Below the pieces are notes generated by a model. That model did no database searches, was not told the origin of the DNA, and saw only the letters and a list, made by a program, of their open reading frames with translations. This document shows positions 1 to 11,894 of a DNA stretch of 64,000 nucleotides, one piece after another. The translations under genes and the position numbers were made by a program. The stretch is from assembly GCA_026119855.1 (NCBI GenBank), contig JAOWBW010001623.1, positions 62,001 to 126,000 on the forward strand. The letters are read 5' to 3'. The first letter of the stretch is position 1. Every line of letters begins with the position of its first letter. This stretch comes from Campanula takesimana. Its lineage: Eukaryota; Streptophyta; Magnoliopsida; Asterales; Campanulaceae.

Positions 1-1378
1 CAAAAAAGAAGTCATGGAAACCTAAATCTAAAATTGAGATGCGATGTTGTTTACACTGCTCTAAAGACAAATATTAAAGAATCATGGTACTTTGATAGTG
101 GATGTTCACGTCACATGACGGGAACAAAGTTGTTTTTGAAAGACTATGAATCTTTTCAAGGAGGTAGTGTAACTTATGGTGGTGGAAGTGAAAGCAATAT
201 AATAGGAAAAGGGACACTAAATGTGACTAATTTTCCGGCCTTAAAGAATGTCTTACATGTGGATGGGCTTGTAGCTAATTTAATTAGTATTAGCCAACTT
301 TGTGATGACAACTTAGAGGTGAAATTCAATAAAAATACTTGTGAAGTCTTTGATTGTACTAACAATTGTGTGATGACAGGAACTAGATCAAGTGACAATT
401 GTTATTTTGTTGAAGACAAACAGGTGTGCCATTTGGCAAAAATAGATGTTACTACATTATGGCATCAAAAGTTTGGACATGCCCATTATCAAAACTTGAA
501 GAACATTATCAAGTTTGAGGCTGTCAAAGAAGTCCTAAACTGAATCTTAAGAACAAAATGGTTTGTGAGACTGCCTTAAAAATGACGAGACTCGTGTTAC
601 CCAGTGTGCTGCCCAACACAAAGAGCAACACTTCGGGACAACAACACATTGTTTTCAGCTTTTGCACATGGACTTGATGGGTCCAATCGAGGTACAAAGC
701 CTGGGAGGTAAGAGGTATATTTTTGTTATAGTTGATGATTTCTCTAGGTTTTCATGGGTATATTTCCTAAGAGAAAAATATGAAACTTTAGATAAATTTA
801 AACTCCTGCACTCTAAAATTAAAAATGTTTTGCTCACCTATTTTTCGTATAAGATCTAATCATGGAAAGAATTTGCAATGTTTCCTTTTATACTTTTTGT
901 AAGAAAAAGGGGATCAACCATGAGTTTTCGGTATCAAAACACATCAACGGAATGGGGTGGCCGAAAAAGAAAAATATGACATTGCTTGATATGGCCCGTG
1001 TCATGTTATTTTCAAAACGGATTTCAAAAAGATTTTGGGGTTGAAGCTTTGAGCACGGCTTGTCACATTTCAAATTGTGTCTTTCTAAGACCTGGTTTAA
1101 CAATGACACCCTATGAGATTTTGAATGAGAAGAAACCACATGTACATTGCTTCCATGTATTTGGGTGTGTATGTTTTCATATTAAAAGACTGGGATTACT
1201 TAGCTAAGTTTTACTCTAAAGTGAGTAACGAGGCATTTTTCTTGGATATTCTCAAGACAATCATGCATATCGAGTGTATAATTTAAGCTTGGGAACTATT
1301 CAAGAATCTGTGAACATTGTTTTTGACGATCTGTTAAGTGTTACAGATAAACCAGGTGATTATCCTCTCATGATACAG
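1..1378 (+). pseudogene. Decayed Ty1/Copia gag-pol fragment, SIRE-like (protease to integrase)
   Basis: Three reading frames together give the middle of a Copia polyprotein. Frame 34-543 holds a protease active-site motif (WYFDSGCSRHMTG, D-S-G) and a GAG-pre-integrase segment (LWHQKFGHA). Frame 662-859 holds the start of the integrase core (MDLMGPIEVQSLGGKRY, VDDFSRFSWVYF). Pieces after 862 (ending RFWG) and 986-1207 continue the integrase. Frameshifts and stops separate them, so no functional polyprotein is encoded. The wording of the protease and integrase motifs resembles the SIRE lineage (family knowledge, moderate certainty) and differs clearly from the Copia at 3372. Gag lies off the left edge; RT and RNase H would lie beyond the gap at 1379 but are not seen after it. 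Confidence 0.85.
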
Positions 1379-1478
1379 NNNNNNNNNNNNNNNNNNNNNN
1401 NNNNNNNNNNNNNNNNNNNNNNNNNNNNNNNNNNNNNNNNNNNNNNNNNNNNNNNNNNNNNNNNNNNNNNNNNNNNNN
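1379..1478. other. Assembly gap (100 N)
   Basis: A run of exactly 100 N, the usual placeholder for a gap of unknown size. The Copia fragment on its left does not resume on its right, so sequence is missing or the join is between contigs. Confidence 0.99.
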
Positions 1479-1610
1479 TTCATTATTGACCGGAACTGTG
1501 GTAACCGGATCCGGAGTAAGCAAGGGCCGGTTAAGGTTCGCCTATATGCCTAACCGGAACCGCCAAGTTCCGAACCGGAACCGGAGTCGGTCCTCCCTAC
1601 TACCAGGCAG
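1479..1610. repeat. CCGGAACC-rich repeat, partial hAT-MITE-like fragment
   Basis: About 130 bases rich in CCGGAACC words begin right after the gap. The composition is the same as the hAT-like MITE at 42163-42475, including a GGGCCGGTTAAGG..TATGCC stretch resembling that element's interior. The left end is lost in the gap. Assignment rests on word content only. Confidence 0.5.
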
Positions 1611-2215
1611 AGGTCAATTAATTGGATGGAAAACGTGTTTTTAATTCTTGCTCCTCCGCCTGCGTTAATATCCGTTTTTGGCCACATATGAGCATCTCTT
1701 TTTCCTTAAAATAAAAATAAAAAAATCAATCCTTTTTATTTACAATTTAATTTTGTAAAAAAACTAAACATACTTCCTCTTCTGTCCTAGAAAGATAGTC
1801 TCCATATTGATTTTTTATGGTCAACATAAATGAACTTTGATCAAACATTGATGTTGATCTACTCATTCTAGTGAAGTTGTAAAAATTGTAATCGACAACT
1901 CTCGTGTTTTTTAACACTTAAATTATGTCTCTTAAAATGTCGATTTCGACATTACAAATTACCATTATAGTTAATATTACAAATCGCCAGATTTTTCTAA
2001 TATTTTCTTACTCATTTTCTGGTATTTACCATTTGTTCCTTTATAGATGTCGATTTATATCCTACCATTGTTTTACAAAATTTAAACTTTTAGATTTTTT
2101 ATAATATTTTAAACTAACAATTATACATTCAACTAGACACTTTTTAATACTAAATTCACACTTTTTAAGCACTCTAACTAACACTCTTTAGCACTCAAAC
2201 TTATATTTTTAACAA
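1611..2215. other. AT-rich intergenic DNA with half a Stowaway-type MITE
   Basis: No gene is visible. Around 1770-1910 (ACTTCCTCTTCTGTCC, then GGTCAACATAAATGAAC) the sequence matches the left half of the MITE at 21446-21703; the right half is missing. The rest is simple AT-rich sequence up to the MULE border. Confidence 0.5.
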
Positions 2216-2440
2216 GAGAAAATATAAGGTTCGGTGTCACATGCAAATCCCTCCATTTGCAGCCACCAATAAGGTTACGCCACATCATCGAAATCAAGAA
2301 AAAAAAAGAGTCATTGTAACCCAGGTTAACTCTAATCAAGCAAGATTGATTTACCTTCCATGTTTTCACGCAAGAAAGCTGATCGTTTTTCTTTTCTTTT
2401 TTTTTTGGATTCCGTCTTCTCCGATGATGGAGAAGAAAAA
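2216..2440 (+). repeat. Left terminal inverted repeat of the MULE
   Basis: About 225 bases that recur as the reverse complement at 15690-15918 with small indels. The outer 70 bases (GGTTCGGTGTCAC through the GCCACCAATA block) are the best conserved. Frames that read through it are chance. Confidence 0.85.
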
Positions 2441-2686
2441 CTTCAGCGCACAGCAGCAGCATCTAATCTTCATCGGGTTGCAATTTTCACATCTTTTATT
2501 TTATTTTAGATATCAATTTTGCAATCAAATACATCTTTTAATAAAAACTTGCAACAGACTGTTTTGAGTGAAATTCACATATATTTTTTTTCATTCATTT
2601 CATGGGGTACAGTCGTCAAGTTTTTTTTAGGTTTTCTTTGTCTACAATTTATCTTTTTTTTTGTCTAACAACATTATTACAAGAAT

Positions 2687-3371
2687 ATGTTGTTGGAATC
2701 GCTAAGTGATCGTGAAGACATGAATGATAGGGAAGAATGTTTGGAACAAGCTAATGTAGAATTATTGAATGATTAGAATGACGTAGACTTGTACGAATCG
2801 AATGAAGGTTATGAGAATGAGATAGACTTGCCGGAAACATATCAAAATCAGCCATTTCGCAGTTCAAGTACATAATATGCCTGTGGAGCCATCAGTGGGA
2901 ATGGTTTTTTGATGATTTAGAAGTTGCAAAAACTTGATACACAGCTTATGCTCGGCGAAAAGGATTCGGCATACGAAAACTTCACACACAAATATCGCGT
3001 AAAGATAAGTCATTGATTAGTGTAGAATATGCATGTTTTCGTGAAGGATTTCGTTGTGGAAGCTCAAAAAAGAAGGCCAAAGATTCAACCTAAAAAGTCA
3101 GATACGAGGATTGGATGTAAGGCTAAAATGGCTTTAAGCAAACATGATGGCTAGTGGATGGTTAGAAAATTTGTGACAGAGCACAATCATGAAATGTGTT
3201 TTCCAAAGAGCACTCTTTTGCTTCGAGGGCACAGAAAAATAACACCTACCCAAACAAGCTTAATAGATGTGATGAACAAGGCCGTGTTCCTGCAAGTAAG
3301 ATAATGCAAGTACTAGATCAACAAATTGTGGTGATAATAATGTTGGATATATTTCCCATGGATGTTCATAA
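2687..3371 (+). pseudogene. FAR1/FHY3-type MULE transposase, N-terminal part, disrupted
   Basis: Read with frameshifts, this gives an acidic leader (from the ATG at 2687) and then a FAR1 DNA-binding domain: DDLEVAKT, YTAYARRKGFGIRKLHT, EYACFREGF, then WMVRKFVTEHNHEM with the conserved H-x-H of the domain. It continues through IDVMNKA and SKIMQVLDQQI to NNVG..PMDVHN, the usual segment after the FAR1 domain. There are several stops and frameshifts. The frame is cut at 3371 by the first base of the Copia LTR; the MULE catalytic region and SWIM finger are not found further right. FAR1 domains occur in MULE transposases and in host FHY3/FAR1 factors; the flanking inverted repeats favour a transposase. 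Confidence 0.8.
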
Positions 3372-4903
3372 TGTTGGTAGTGGTGCCCTAGGCACGTTTA
3401 ATAAACGTTGTAATTGTTATCATTTATTTCATATCAATAAAGAGATGCTTTGATTATTATTGTTGTTCATGTTTACTTATAATAATCCCCGTCCCTAGTG
3501 CTTGTTAAGCACTAGTATAAAGGCTAAATGATCATGGGATGATCATGTTGATTTATGGGTACTTGTTTGAAACAAGGTACTGGACTTGACCCGCTGCATG
3601 AGATTTATGTCATGGTCTATGTCGTACATATATCTCATATTAGTTATGTCATTTGAATCCTTAGACATGAAGTTATTATAGTCTTCCACTTGATGAACAT
3701 TGTGTTTGACATATTTCAAACGCTACCTTAACACGGTAGTTATAAAGGGTATGATTGGCATAATCGGATTCCCGTTGGGAAAGAATAATAATCAATGGAT
3801 TGTCCCTCCACGGAGAGATGTCAAGCTTGGGCCCCTCGAAGGAATGATGTTGATGAAATGTTCGGCCGGACTCAAATGGATTGATTGGATCAATAGCATT
3901 TGAATTATCAACATATTCGGGATCGAGAAAGTATTGAACAAAACAAGTTGACTGTTTGACCATGACTTGTTGTTCAATGACATCGTGGACAAAGGGATTG
4001 TGACAATTTCTAAAGGAATGCGAACTTGTATCTAGTTACACTGTTTGGGTAGGTATGACGGTTTGCTAGAACCTAATCATATCTTATGAGTTCATGTTTG
4101 AGCCCATTGCCACTTGGTAATCCTAGAGGGTCACACACAAATAGAACGAATCATAAGGGACTAAATGAGAATTATGGGAAAATGTCAGTTTTGGCTCTGG
4201 CACGGTCGTGCGCCTTAAAATGGCACACGGCCGTGCCATAAATCCAAACCAAGGCAAAGGCTCGGTCCGTTTGGCACGACCGTGCCAAAAATAGGGGCAC
4301 GACCGTGCCAATATTCGGGGAAGGTCTGGCAGGTTCGGCCCATTTGGCACGACCGTGCCAAATAAAGGGGCACGACCGTGCCAGAATTCCTGGCAGAATA
4401 AGGACTTGCCTTAATTAAGGTGACGGGATTTAGAATCCTAGGTCATTAAGAGTTAATGACTAGGTCGTATAAAGCATCTTTTCACCAGCCATTAGACATA
4501 ATATTGTGAGTGCCTCCATAAGGTTTTGAGAGGTTATTTTTCTTGTTCTAAGATCCAAAAGGTGAAGAACAAGAATATTCATAATTCCATATAGTTCTTG
4601 CAATTGTGAAAGTGTGTTTCACAATTTGGTCTAGCAACCAAGATCAAGAAGTTGCTTGATATTCGTTCGTGGTGTGGATACCGCTAGAGGGTGAAGCTCA
4701 TCATCTTCAAGGTTCGCGTTCTTGATCAAGTTCAAAAATCTCCACCAAGTTCAAAAGCTAGAAATCATAGCCATCAAGGGTTAGTTATTCCTCTATTCAT
4801 CTTGTTGTATTTGATTTAATCATATGAACGGATCCATGGCTTTGGGTTTCATTAAAATTTTAATTGCTAATTTCCGCTGCGCATGTTAGATCGAAACCCA
4901 ACA
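3372..4903 (+). repeat. 5' LTR of the Copia (1532 bp)
   Basis: Begins TGTTGGTAGTGGTGCCC and ends GAAACCCAACA. It matches 10357-11894 almost base for base; most differences are one- or two-base indels. It carries a cluster of GGCACGACCGTGCC palindromes at 4199-4382. Chance reading frames on both strands are not genes. Confidence 0.95.
4199..4382. repeat. Cluster of six GGCACGACCGTGCC-like palindromes in the LTR
   Basis: Six GC-rich near-palindromes start at about 4199, 4222, 4273, 4296, 4346 and 4369; the last four are identical GGCACGACCGTGCC. They stand out from AT-rich surroundings and are preserved in the other LTR at 11189-11372. Confidence 0.9.
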
Positions 4904-6393
4904 GTGGTATCAGAGCCACGTTCATGTTGATTAATTCAATACTTGGATCATGTTGTGTGTATATAAATTGTTTATGTGCCAAGCATGATATGAATATTGG
5001 ATTATATGATGTTTATGTGTTTATGATTTTATGTGGTTTATTGTTTTAGAAACTTTAATCGCACTATTCAATCGCATAAAAATTATGGTGGATTTAAAAT
5101 TGTTTGGATTATCAATTTTTGATTGGATCAAAGTTTTGATATTCTAGGGATTCAAGAATAAATTGTTTATTCAAGTTTTGTTGATCATGGTGATTGGATC
5201 ACCAAGAACTCCAAATCCTTATTTGAATCGGGAAAACAATTTTGAGACAAATTTTGGAACTTTAAAATTTTGATTTTCGGAAGGGTCCGACCGGACCCAT
5301 ACCTTGACCCGGGCCGGACCTAGGGTTTGGCGCGGGGTAGGGCTTGGGTCTTGGGTGTGGATCTTGGGTTTAAATTTCCTATTTGTTTTAGTCTTGTGAG
5401 TCTAAGATTGGTTCAAGGTTTGGATGGCTAATCTACGTTCATCGAGATTGTGTTTCCCAAACTTGATCGCAATCGAAGTTTTCAAAGATAAAACGAAGTT
5501 AGAATTATGAAGAGTTCATAATTGCTAAAATTAAGAAACAAAGTTCTTGATTCAAAGATTGGAGATCCATGTGGAATTGTGAATGCAATTGGCCTACGTT
5601 CATCGAGACCATCTATTGCTTAGTTTCGGCCACATGGACTACTTTCTTGGTTTCTTGAATTAGTGCGGAATTGTGGATGCCATATGGCTTAGTTTCGGTC
5701 GCACTTCTTGTTGTCTTTTGGAGATGATAACAAAAGTTCAAATAGTCTCATCCTCATAATTATAGAGAAACTAATGACACATAAATATTATGCTTAAATT
5801 AATGGAGATTAATTTAGTGGCTAAACTTGATGTGTAACATGTTTATATTATGTGCTCATAATGTGTTATATGCTATATGTGATGAACCTTCAAAGAAAGT
5901 TTTAAGTCCTTTTGCCATGCCATGATTAAAACACTTGTTTATACTTGAGTAATTTTATGTGGGCTCGCCAAAGCGAGTGCATTGATTTTATTCATGTTTG
6001 AGCAAGATGAGTGAATAAGAGTTTCCTATGCGTTTAAAATGGTTGGACTTAATTAAGCGTCAAAACAGTTTTGGGCTTGAGGCAAAGATGAGATTTAACA
6101 TGCTTTTTGAAATTGGATTTCTTAAAGAATCTCATGAAAAGAACTGAGAGTCATATGAGATATGATTGACAAGAGTTGTCTACCTAATTGATTTAATTTT
6201 GAGCGGTGCGCCAAAGCGTACTCAAAATTAGATTAAAGCGGGATCTCAACCCAATTAAATTATATTATACATTGGATGTATAAGAAGGTTATATAATTTA
6301 GTGGGAGTATTTTGTTTGAAAAATACACTATTTATCTCTTTAATGAAAATCGGTACTTATTAAATTTTGGAAATTTTTGCATATTTGTAGATA
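4904..6393 (+). other. Copia untranslated leader with primer binding site
   Basis: Right after the LTR, TGGTATCAGAGCC (4905-4917) is the usual plant Copia primer site, complementary to the 3' end of initiator methionine tRNA. A 1.5 kb leader without a long frame follows. At 5279-5330 it holds a GC-rich palindromic patch (GGTCCGACCGGACCC, then GGGCCGGACC). The same leader is at 11895-13390 and, decayed and inverted, at about 61990-63260. Confidence 0.85.
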
Positions 6394-8582
6394 ATGACTA
6401 ATAACACTCAATCAATGTCGTTGCGATCGATCCTTGAGAAGGATAAGCTCGAAGAGAATGGTACCAACTTTATGGATTGGATCCGTAGCATAAGAATTGT
6501 TCTTAGGCAAGAAGACAAGTTGTACATTCTCGATGGGCCTCTCCCTGCTGAACCACCGCCTACTGCCCCTAGGGTAGAAAGAGACAATTACAAGAAACAT
6601 CGTAATGATTCTAGAGATGTAAGTTGTCTCATGCTTGCTGCTATGTGTTCAAAACTCCAACAAAGTTTGGAACATTTGGAAGCCTATGAGATAGGCGTGG
6701 AGTTGAGAACCATGTTTCAAGAGCAAACTAGGCAAGAGAGGTACAAGACCATTGTTGCATTCACTACTTGTAAAATGAATGAAGGGCAACAAGTGAGTCC
6801 TCACTTTCTTAAAATGAAAGGTTATGTAGAGCACCTTGAGAAACTTGGCTATCCAATCCCATTGGAGCTAGCCACGGATCTCATTCTTAATTCATTGCCT
6901 AAAAGTTATAATCAGTTTGTGATGAATTATAACATGCATGGAATGGATAAGAATCTCTCTGAGTTGCATGGGATGCTCAAAACTGCAGAGATGAAAATTG
7001 TGGAGAAAAGTTCTCCCGTGCTCTTGGTTCACGATGGGAAGAAGCCTGGTGCCAAAGGCAAGGGTAAGGCAAAAGTTGTCAAACCCAAGATAAGCAAGGC
7101 AAAGGTTGCCAAGGCTTCTGAGGCAAAACCCGATACACAAAAGGATGCAATTTGTTTCCATTGTCAAGAAATTGGTCATTGGAAACGTAATTGCAAGGCT
7201 TTCTTGGAAGAGCAAAAGAAGAAGAAGAGCAGCAAGGCTGCGTCGACTTCAGGTATCTATATGATAGATATTCTCCTTTCTACCACTGATTCTTGGGTAT
7301 TGGATACCGGATGTGGTTCTCACATTTGTCTAAATGTGCAGGGACTAAAGAATAGGAGACTGCTTAAAGAAGGTGAAGTAGATCTACGCGTGGGGAATGG
7401 AGCAAGAGTTGCTGCCTTTAGCCGTAGGGACTTATGAAGTCACTTTACCTTCCGGATTAATTCTTGTTTTGAACAATTGTTATTATGTTCCGGATTTAAG
7501 CAGAAATATTATTTCAATTTCTTGTTTGGATAATGAAGGTTTTAAGTTTCTTATTGAGAATAAGAAATTTTCTATTTATTTAAATGATGTGCTTTATGGT
7601 ATTGCTAATTCATTTAATGGCCTTTATATCTTGGATGTCAAGAATGAAAATAATGTCTATCATGTAAATAAGAAATCTAAACCTAATGATGTAAATCATA
7701 CTTATTTGTGGCATTGCCGTCTTGGTCATATAATGAGAAGCGTATCTCAAAACTCCATGGGGACGGACTTTTGGGTTCATGTGACTTAGAGTCATATGAT
7801 ACTTGTGAGTCGTGTCTTCTTGGAAAAATGACTAAGACACCTTTTACCAAGTTAGGTGAAAGGGCAAGCGACTTATTGGGGTTGATACATTCCGATGTAT
7901 GCGGACCATTAAGTAGCAATGCTAGGGGAGGATTTCAAAACTTCATAACCTTCACTGATGATTATAGTAGATTTGGGTATGTTTACCTAATGAAACATAA
8001 AAGTGAAGCATTTGAGATATTTAGAATATTTCAAAATGAAGTAGAAAACAACTTGGCAAAAGTATAAAGGCACTTCGATCAGATCGAGGTGGTGAATACT
8101 TAAGTCAAGAATTTGATGATCATCTAAAGAATTGTGGAATAGTTTCACAATTGACTCCGCCCGGAACACCACAATGGAATGGTGTGTCTGAGAGGAGGAA
8201 TCGGACTTTGTTAGACATGGTTCGATCAATGATGAGTCAAGTTGATCTTCCAATATCCTTTTGGGGTTACGCTCTAGAAACCGCTGCTTTCACACTAAAT
8301 CGTGTTCCAACTAAATCGGTTCAAAAGACTCCATATGAGATGTGGAGCGGAAAGAAGCCTTGTCTATCTTTCATGAAGATTTGGGGTTGTGAAGTTTTTG
8401 TCAAAAGACTTATCTCAGACAAACTTGCACACAAATCTGATAAATGCATTTTCGTGGGATATCCTAAGGAAACTAAAGGATATTACTTTTACAACCGAAA
8501 GGACAACAAAGTGTTTGTTGCCCGAACTGGTGTCTTTCTAGAGAAAGAGTTTCTCTCCAAGAAATCAGTGGGAGTAAAATAA
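6394..8582 (+). pseudogene. Copia gag, protease and integrase, broken by frameshifts
   Basis: The frame opens at ATG 6394 (MTNNTQSMSLRSILEKDKL). The Copia-type gag is at residues ~1-220, a CCHC zinc knuckle at CFHCQEIGHWKRNC (~256), and the protease motif at WVLDTGCGSHI (D-T-G, ~302). Comparison with the intact copy at 13391 locates an extra base near 7418, a missing base near 7730 and a missing base near 8046. After the first break come the GAG-pre-integrase motif (LWHCRLGHI) and the integrase core (HSDVCGPL, TDDYSRFGYVYLM, TPPGTPQWNGVSERRNRTLLD). Another shift near 8560 precedes the RT part. Products would be capsid protein, aspartic protease and DDE integrase. The breaks are single-base indels, so assembly error is a real alternative to decay. 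Confidence 0.9.
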
Positions 8583-10342
8583 ATCTTGAAGAAATTCGAG
8601 ACCCAGAAAATAACATTGAACCAATAGTGGAACAAGAACCACAAGGAGTTGTGGAACCTGTTCAAAATACACAAGCATCTCGCAGATCTAGTAGGTTACG
8701 ATCCGAGCCCGAGAGATATGGATTTCTCGTAACGGATAGTAATGAGGTAGAAATCATTGAGAATGATGAACCGTCAACCTACCAAGAGGCGATGTCTTCT
8801 CCTGATTCGGACAAGTGGCTTGGAGCCATGGAATCCGAATTACAATCCATGCAAGACAATCAAGTTTGGAATTTCATTGATGCGCCCGAAGGTGTAAAAA
8901 CCATAGGATGCAAATGGGTCTTCAAGAAGAAGACTGACATGGATGGGAAGGTGCATACTTACAAAGCTAGGCTTGTAGCGAAAGGTTATAGGCAAGTTCA
9001 TGGTATTGACTATGATGAGACCTTTTCACCCGTAGCAATGATCAAGTCTATAAGAATTTTGCTTGCCATTGCCGCATATCATGACTATGAAATATGGCAG
9101 ATGGATGTCAAAACCGCTTTCCTAAATGGAAAACTCCAAGAGGATGTGTATATGACACAACCAGAAGGTTTTGAACAAGATTCTAAGGTATGCAAATTGC
9201 AAAGATCCATCTATGGATTGAAGCAAGCTTCAAGGAGTTGGAATCTCCGTTTTGATGAATCGGTCAAAGAGTTTGGCTTCATCAAGAACGAAGATGAGCC
9301 TTGTGTATACAAGAAGATTAGTGGGAGCATAGTGCTATTCCTTATTTTATACGTGGATGACATATTACTCATTGGAAACGACATTCCTACACTTCAGTCT
9401 GTGAAGACTTGGTTAGGAAAGTGCTTCGCAATGAAAGATATGGGTGAAGCCGCATATATTCTTGGCATTAAGATCTATAGAGATAGATCAAGGAGGCTAC
9501 TTGGTTTAAGCCAAAGTACATACATTGACAAGGTCATTAGAAGATTCCGTATGGAAAATTCTAAGAGAGGAACCTTGCCCGTGTTACATGGAGTTTCTCT
9601 AAGCAAGACTCAATGTCCTAAGACAAAAGATGAGCGTGAGAAAATGAATGATGTTCCATATGCTTCGGCAATTGGGTCCATCATGTATGCCATGATTTGT
9701 ACTAGGCCGGATGTATCTTATGCTTTGAGCATGACAAGTAGATACCAGTCCGACCCTGGCGAAAATCACTGGATAGCCGTAAAAGCGATTCTTAAGTACT
9801 TGAGAAGGACTAAAGACTCGTTTTTGGTCTATGGAGGAATGGAAGATGATCTCGTTGTAAATGCTTACACGGATGCAAGCTTCCAAACCGACAAAGATGA
9901 TAGCCGATCGCAATCGGGTTTTGTGTTTATGTTAAATGGTGGAGCTGTAAGCTGGAAGAGTTCCAAGCAAAGTACAACCGCTGATTCTACAACAGAAGCT
10001 GAGTATATTGCTGCATCGGATGCTGCAAAGGAAGCTGTTTGGATTAAGAAGTTCATAACTGAACTTGAAGTGGTTCCTAGTATTGCTAGTCCAATAGACC
10101 TTAATTGCGACAATAATGGTGCTATTGCTCAAGCGAAGGAACCAAGAGCACATCAGAAATCCAAACACATACTTAGGCGTTTTCATATCATTCGAGAGAT
10201 CGTTGATAGGGGAGACGTAAATATATGCAGAGTACCTACTGATGACAATGTTGCGGACCCGCTAACAAAGGGACTTCCACAAGCTAAACATGATGGTCAT
10301 GTTAGGTCCATGGGTATTAGATACATGGGAGATTGGGCCTAG
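8569..10342 (+). CDS. Copia reverse transcriptase and RNase H part of gag-pol
   Basis: An open frame runs 8627-10342 (571 residues); by sense it continues from about 8569 in the polyprotein (SGSKINLEEI). Reverse transcriptase motifs are the Copia RT start (WLGAMESELQSMQDN), CKWVFKKK, QMDVKTAFLNG (first catalytic Asp), PEGF, KQASRSWN and the catalytic box YVDDILLIGND. RNase H follows with SQSGFVFMLNG, SSKQSTTADSTTEAEY and SKHILRRFHIIREI, ending in the usual Copia tail (VADPLTKGLP). All key residues are present. The part is intact in itself but is separated from gag by frameshifts upstream, so it is not made as a polyprotein from this copy as assembled. Confidence 0.92.
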
Positions 10343-10356
10343 GGCAAGTGGGAGAT
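10341..10356 (+). promoter_or_regulatory. Polypurine tract before the Copia right LTR
   Basis: AGGGCAAGTGGGAGAT directly precedes the TGTTGG start of the right LTR, where the plus-strand primer of an LTR element sits. A similar GTGGGAGAC precedes the LTR of the inverted Copia at 58332. Confidence 0.8.
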
Positions 10357-11894
10357 TGTTGGTAGTGGTGCCCTAGGCACGTTTAATAAACGTTGTAATT
10401 GTTATCATTTATTTCATATCAATAAAGAGATGCTTTGATTATTATTGTTGTTCATGTTTACTTATAATAATCCCCGTCCCTAGTGCTTGTTAAGCACTAG
10501 TATAAAGGCTAAATGATCATGGGATGATCATGTTAGATTTATGGGTACTTGTTTGAAACAAGGTACTGGACTTGACCCGCTGCATGAGATTTATGTCATG
10601 GTCTATGTCGTACATATATCTCATATTAGTTATGTCATTTGAATCCTTAGACATGAAGTTATTATAGTCTTCCACTTGATGAACATTGTGTTTGACATAT
10701 TCAAACGCTACCTTAACACGGTAGTTATAAAGGGTATGATTGGCATAATCGGATTCCCGTTGGGAAGAATAATAAGCTAAATGGATTTGTCCCTCCACGG
10801 AGAGATGTCAAGCTTGGGCCCCTCGAAGGAATGATGTTGATGAAATGTTCGGCCGGACTCAAATGGATTGATTGGATCAATAGCATTTGAATTATCAACA
10901 TATTCGGGATCGAGAAAGTATTGAACAAAACAAGTTGACTGTTTGACCATGACTTGTGTTCAATGACATCGTGGACAAAGGGATTGTGACATATTCTAAA
11001 GGAATGCGAACTTGTATCTAGTTACACTGTTTGGGTAGGTATGACGGTTTGCTAGAACCTAATCATATCTTATGAGTTCATGTTTGAGCCCATTGCCAAC
11101 TTGGTGTAATCCTAGAGGGTCACACACAAATAGAACGAATCATAAAGGACTAAATGGGAATTATGGGAAAATGTCAGGTTTTGGCTCTGGCACGGTCGTG
11201 CGCCTTAAAATGGCACGGCCGTGCCATAAATCCAAACCAAGGCAAAGGCTCGGTCCGTTTGGCACGACCGTGCCAAAAATAGGGGCACGACCGTGCCAAT
11301 ATTCGGGGAAGGTCTGGCAGGTTCGGCCCATTTGGCACGACCGTGCCAAATAAAGGGGCACGACCGTGCCAGAATTCCTGGCAGAATAAGGACTTGCCTT
11401 AATTAAGGTGACGGGATTTAGGAATCCTAGGTCATTAAGAGTTAATGACTAGGTCGTATAAAAGCATCTTTTCACCAGCCATTAGACATAATATTGTGAG
11501 TGCCTCCATAAAGTTTTGAGAGGTTATTTTTCTTGTTCTAAGATCCAAAAGGTGAAGAACAAGAATATTCATAATTCCATATAGTTATTGCAATTGTGAA
11601 AGTGTGTTTCACAATTTGGTCTAGCAACCAAGATCAAGAAGTTGCTTGATATTCGTTCGTGGTGTGGATACCGCTAGAGGGTGAAGCTCATCATCTTCAA
11701 GGTTCGCGTTCTTGATCAAGTTTCAAAATCTCCACCAAGTTCAAAAGCTAGAAATTCATAGCCATCAAGGGTTAGTTATTCCTCTATTCATCTTGTTGTA
11801 TTTGATTTAATCATATGAACGGATCCATGGCTTTGGGTTTCATTAAAATTTTAATTGCTAATTTCCGCTGCGCATGTTAGATCGAAACCCAACA
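10357..11894 (+). repeat. 3' LTR of the first Copia, shared as 5' LTR by the second
   Basis: A 1538 bp copy of the LTR at 3372. It is followed not by flanking DNA but by a primer site (11896) and a whole second leader and gag, so one LTR serves two internal regions. The palindrome cluster is at 11189-11372. Confidence 0.95.

Larger units (their letters stand above)
3372..11894 (+). mobile_element. Complete Ty1/Copia LTR retrotransposon (8.5 kb)
   Basis: Two near-identical direct LTRs (3372-4903 and 10357-11894) flank an internal region with a primer site, leader, gag-pol and polypurine tract in plus orientation. Pol order is protease, integrase, reverse transcriptase, RNase H, which defines Copia. 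LTR ends are TGTTGG...CCAACA. It is inserted in the MULE transposase pseudogene; the five bases before it are CATAA (3367-3371). The matching duplication cannot be checked because a second, truncated internal region follows the right LTR. LTR similarity implies a recent insertion, but the coding region has several frameshifts. Confidence 0.95.

Noticed and set aside
3340..3371. TGTTGGATATATTTCCC as an alternative LTR start
   Set aside because: The right LTR starts at TGTTGGTAG after its polypurine tract, and the bases before 3372 continue the FAR1 pseudogene (PMDVHN).
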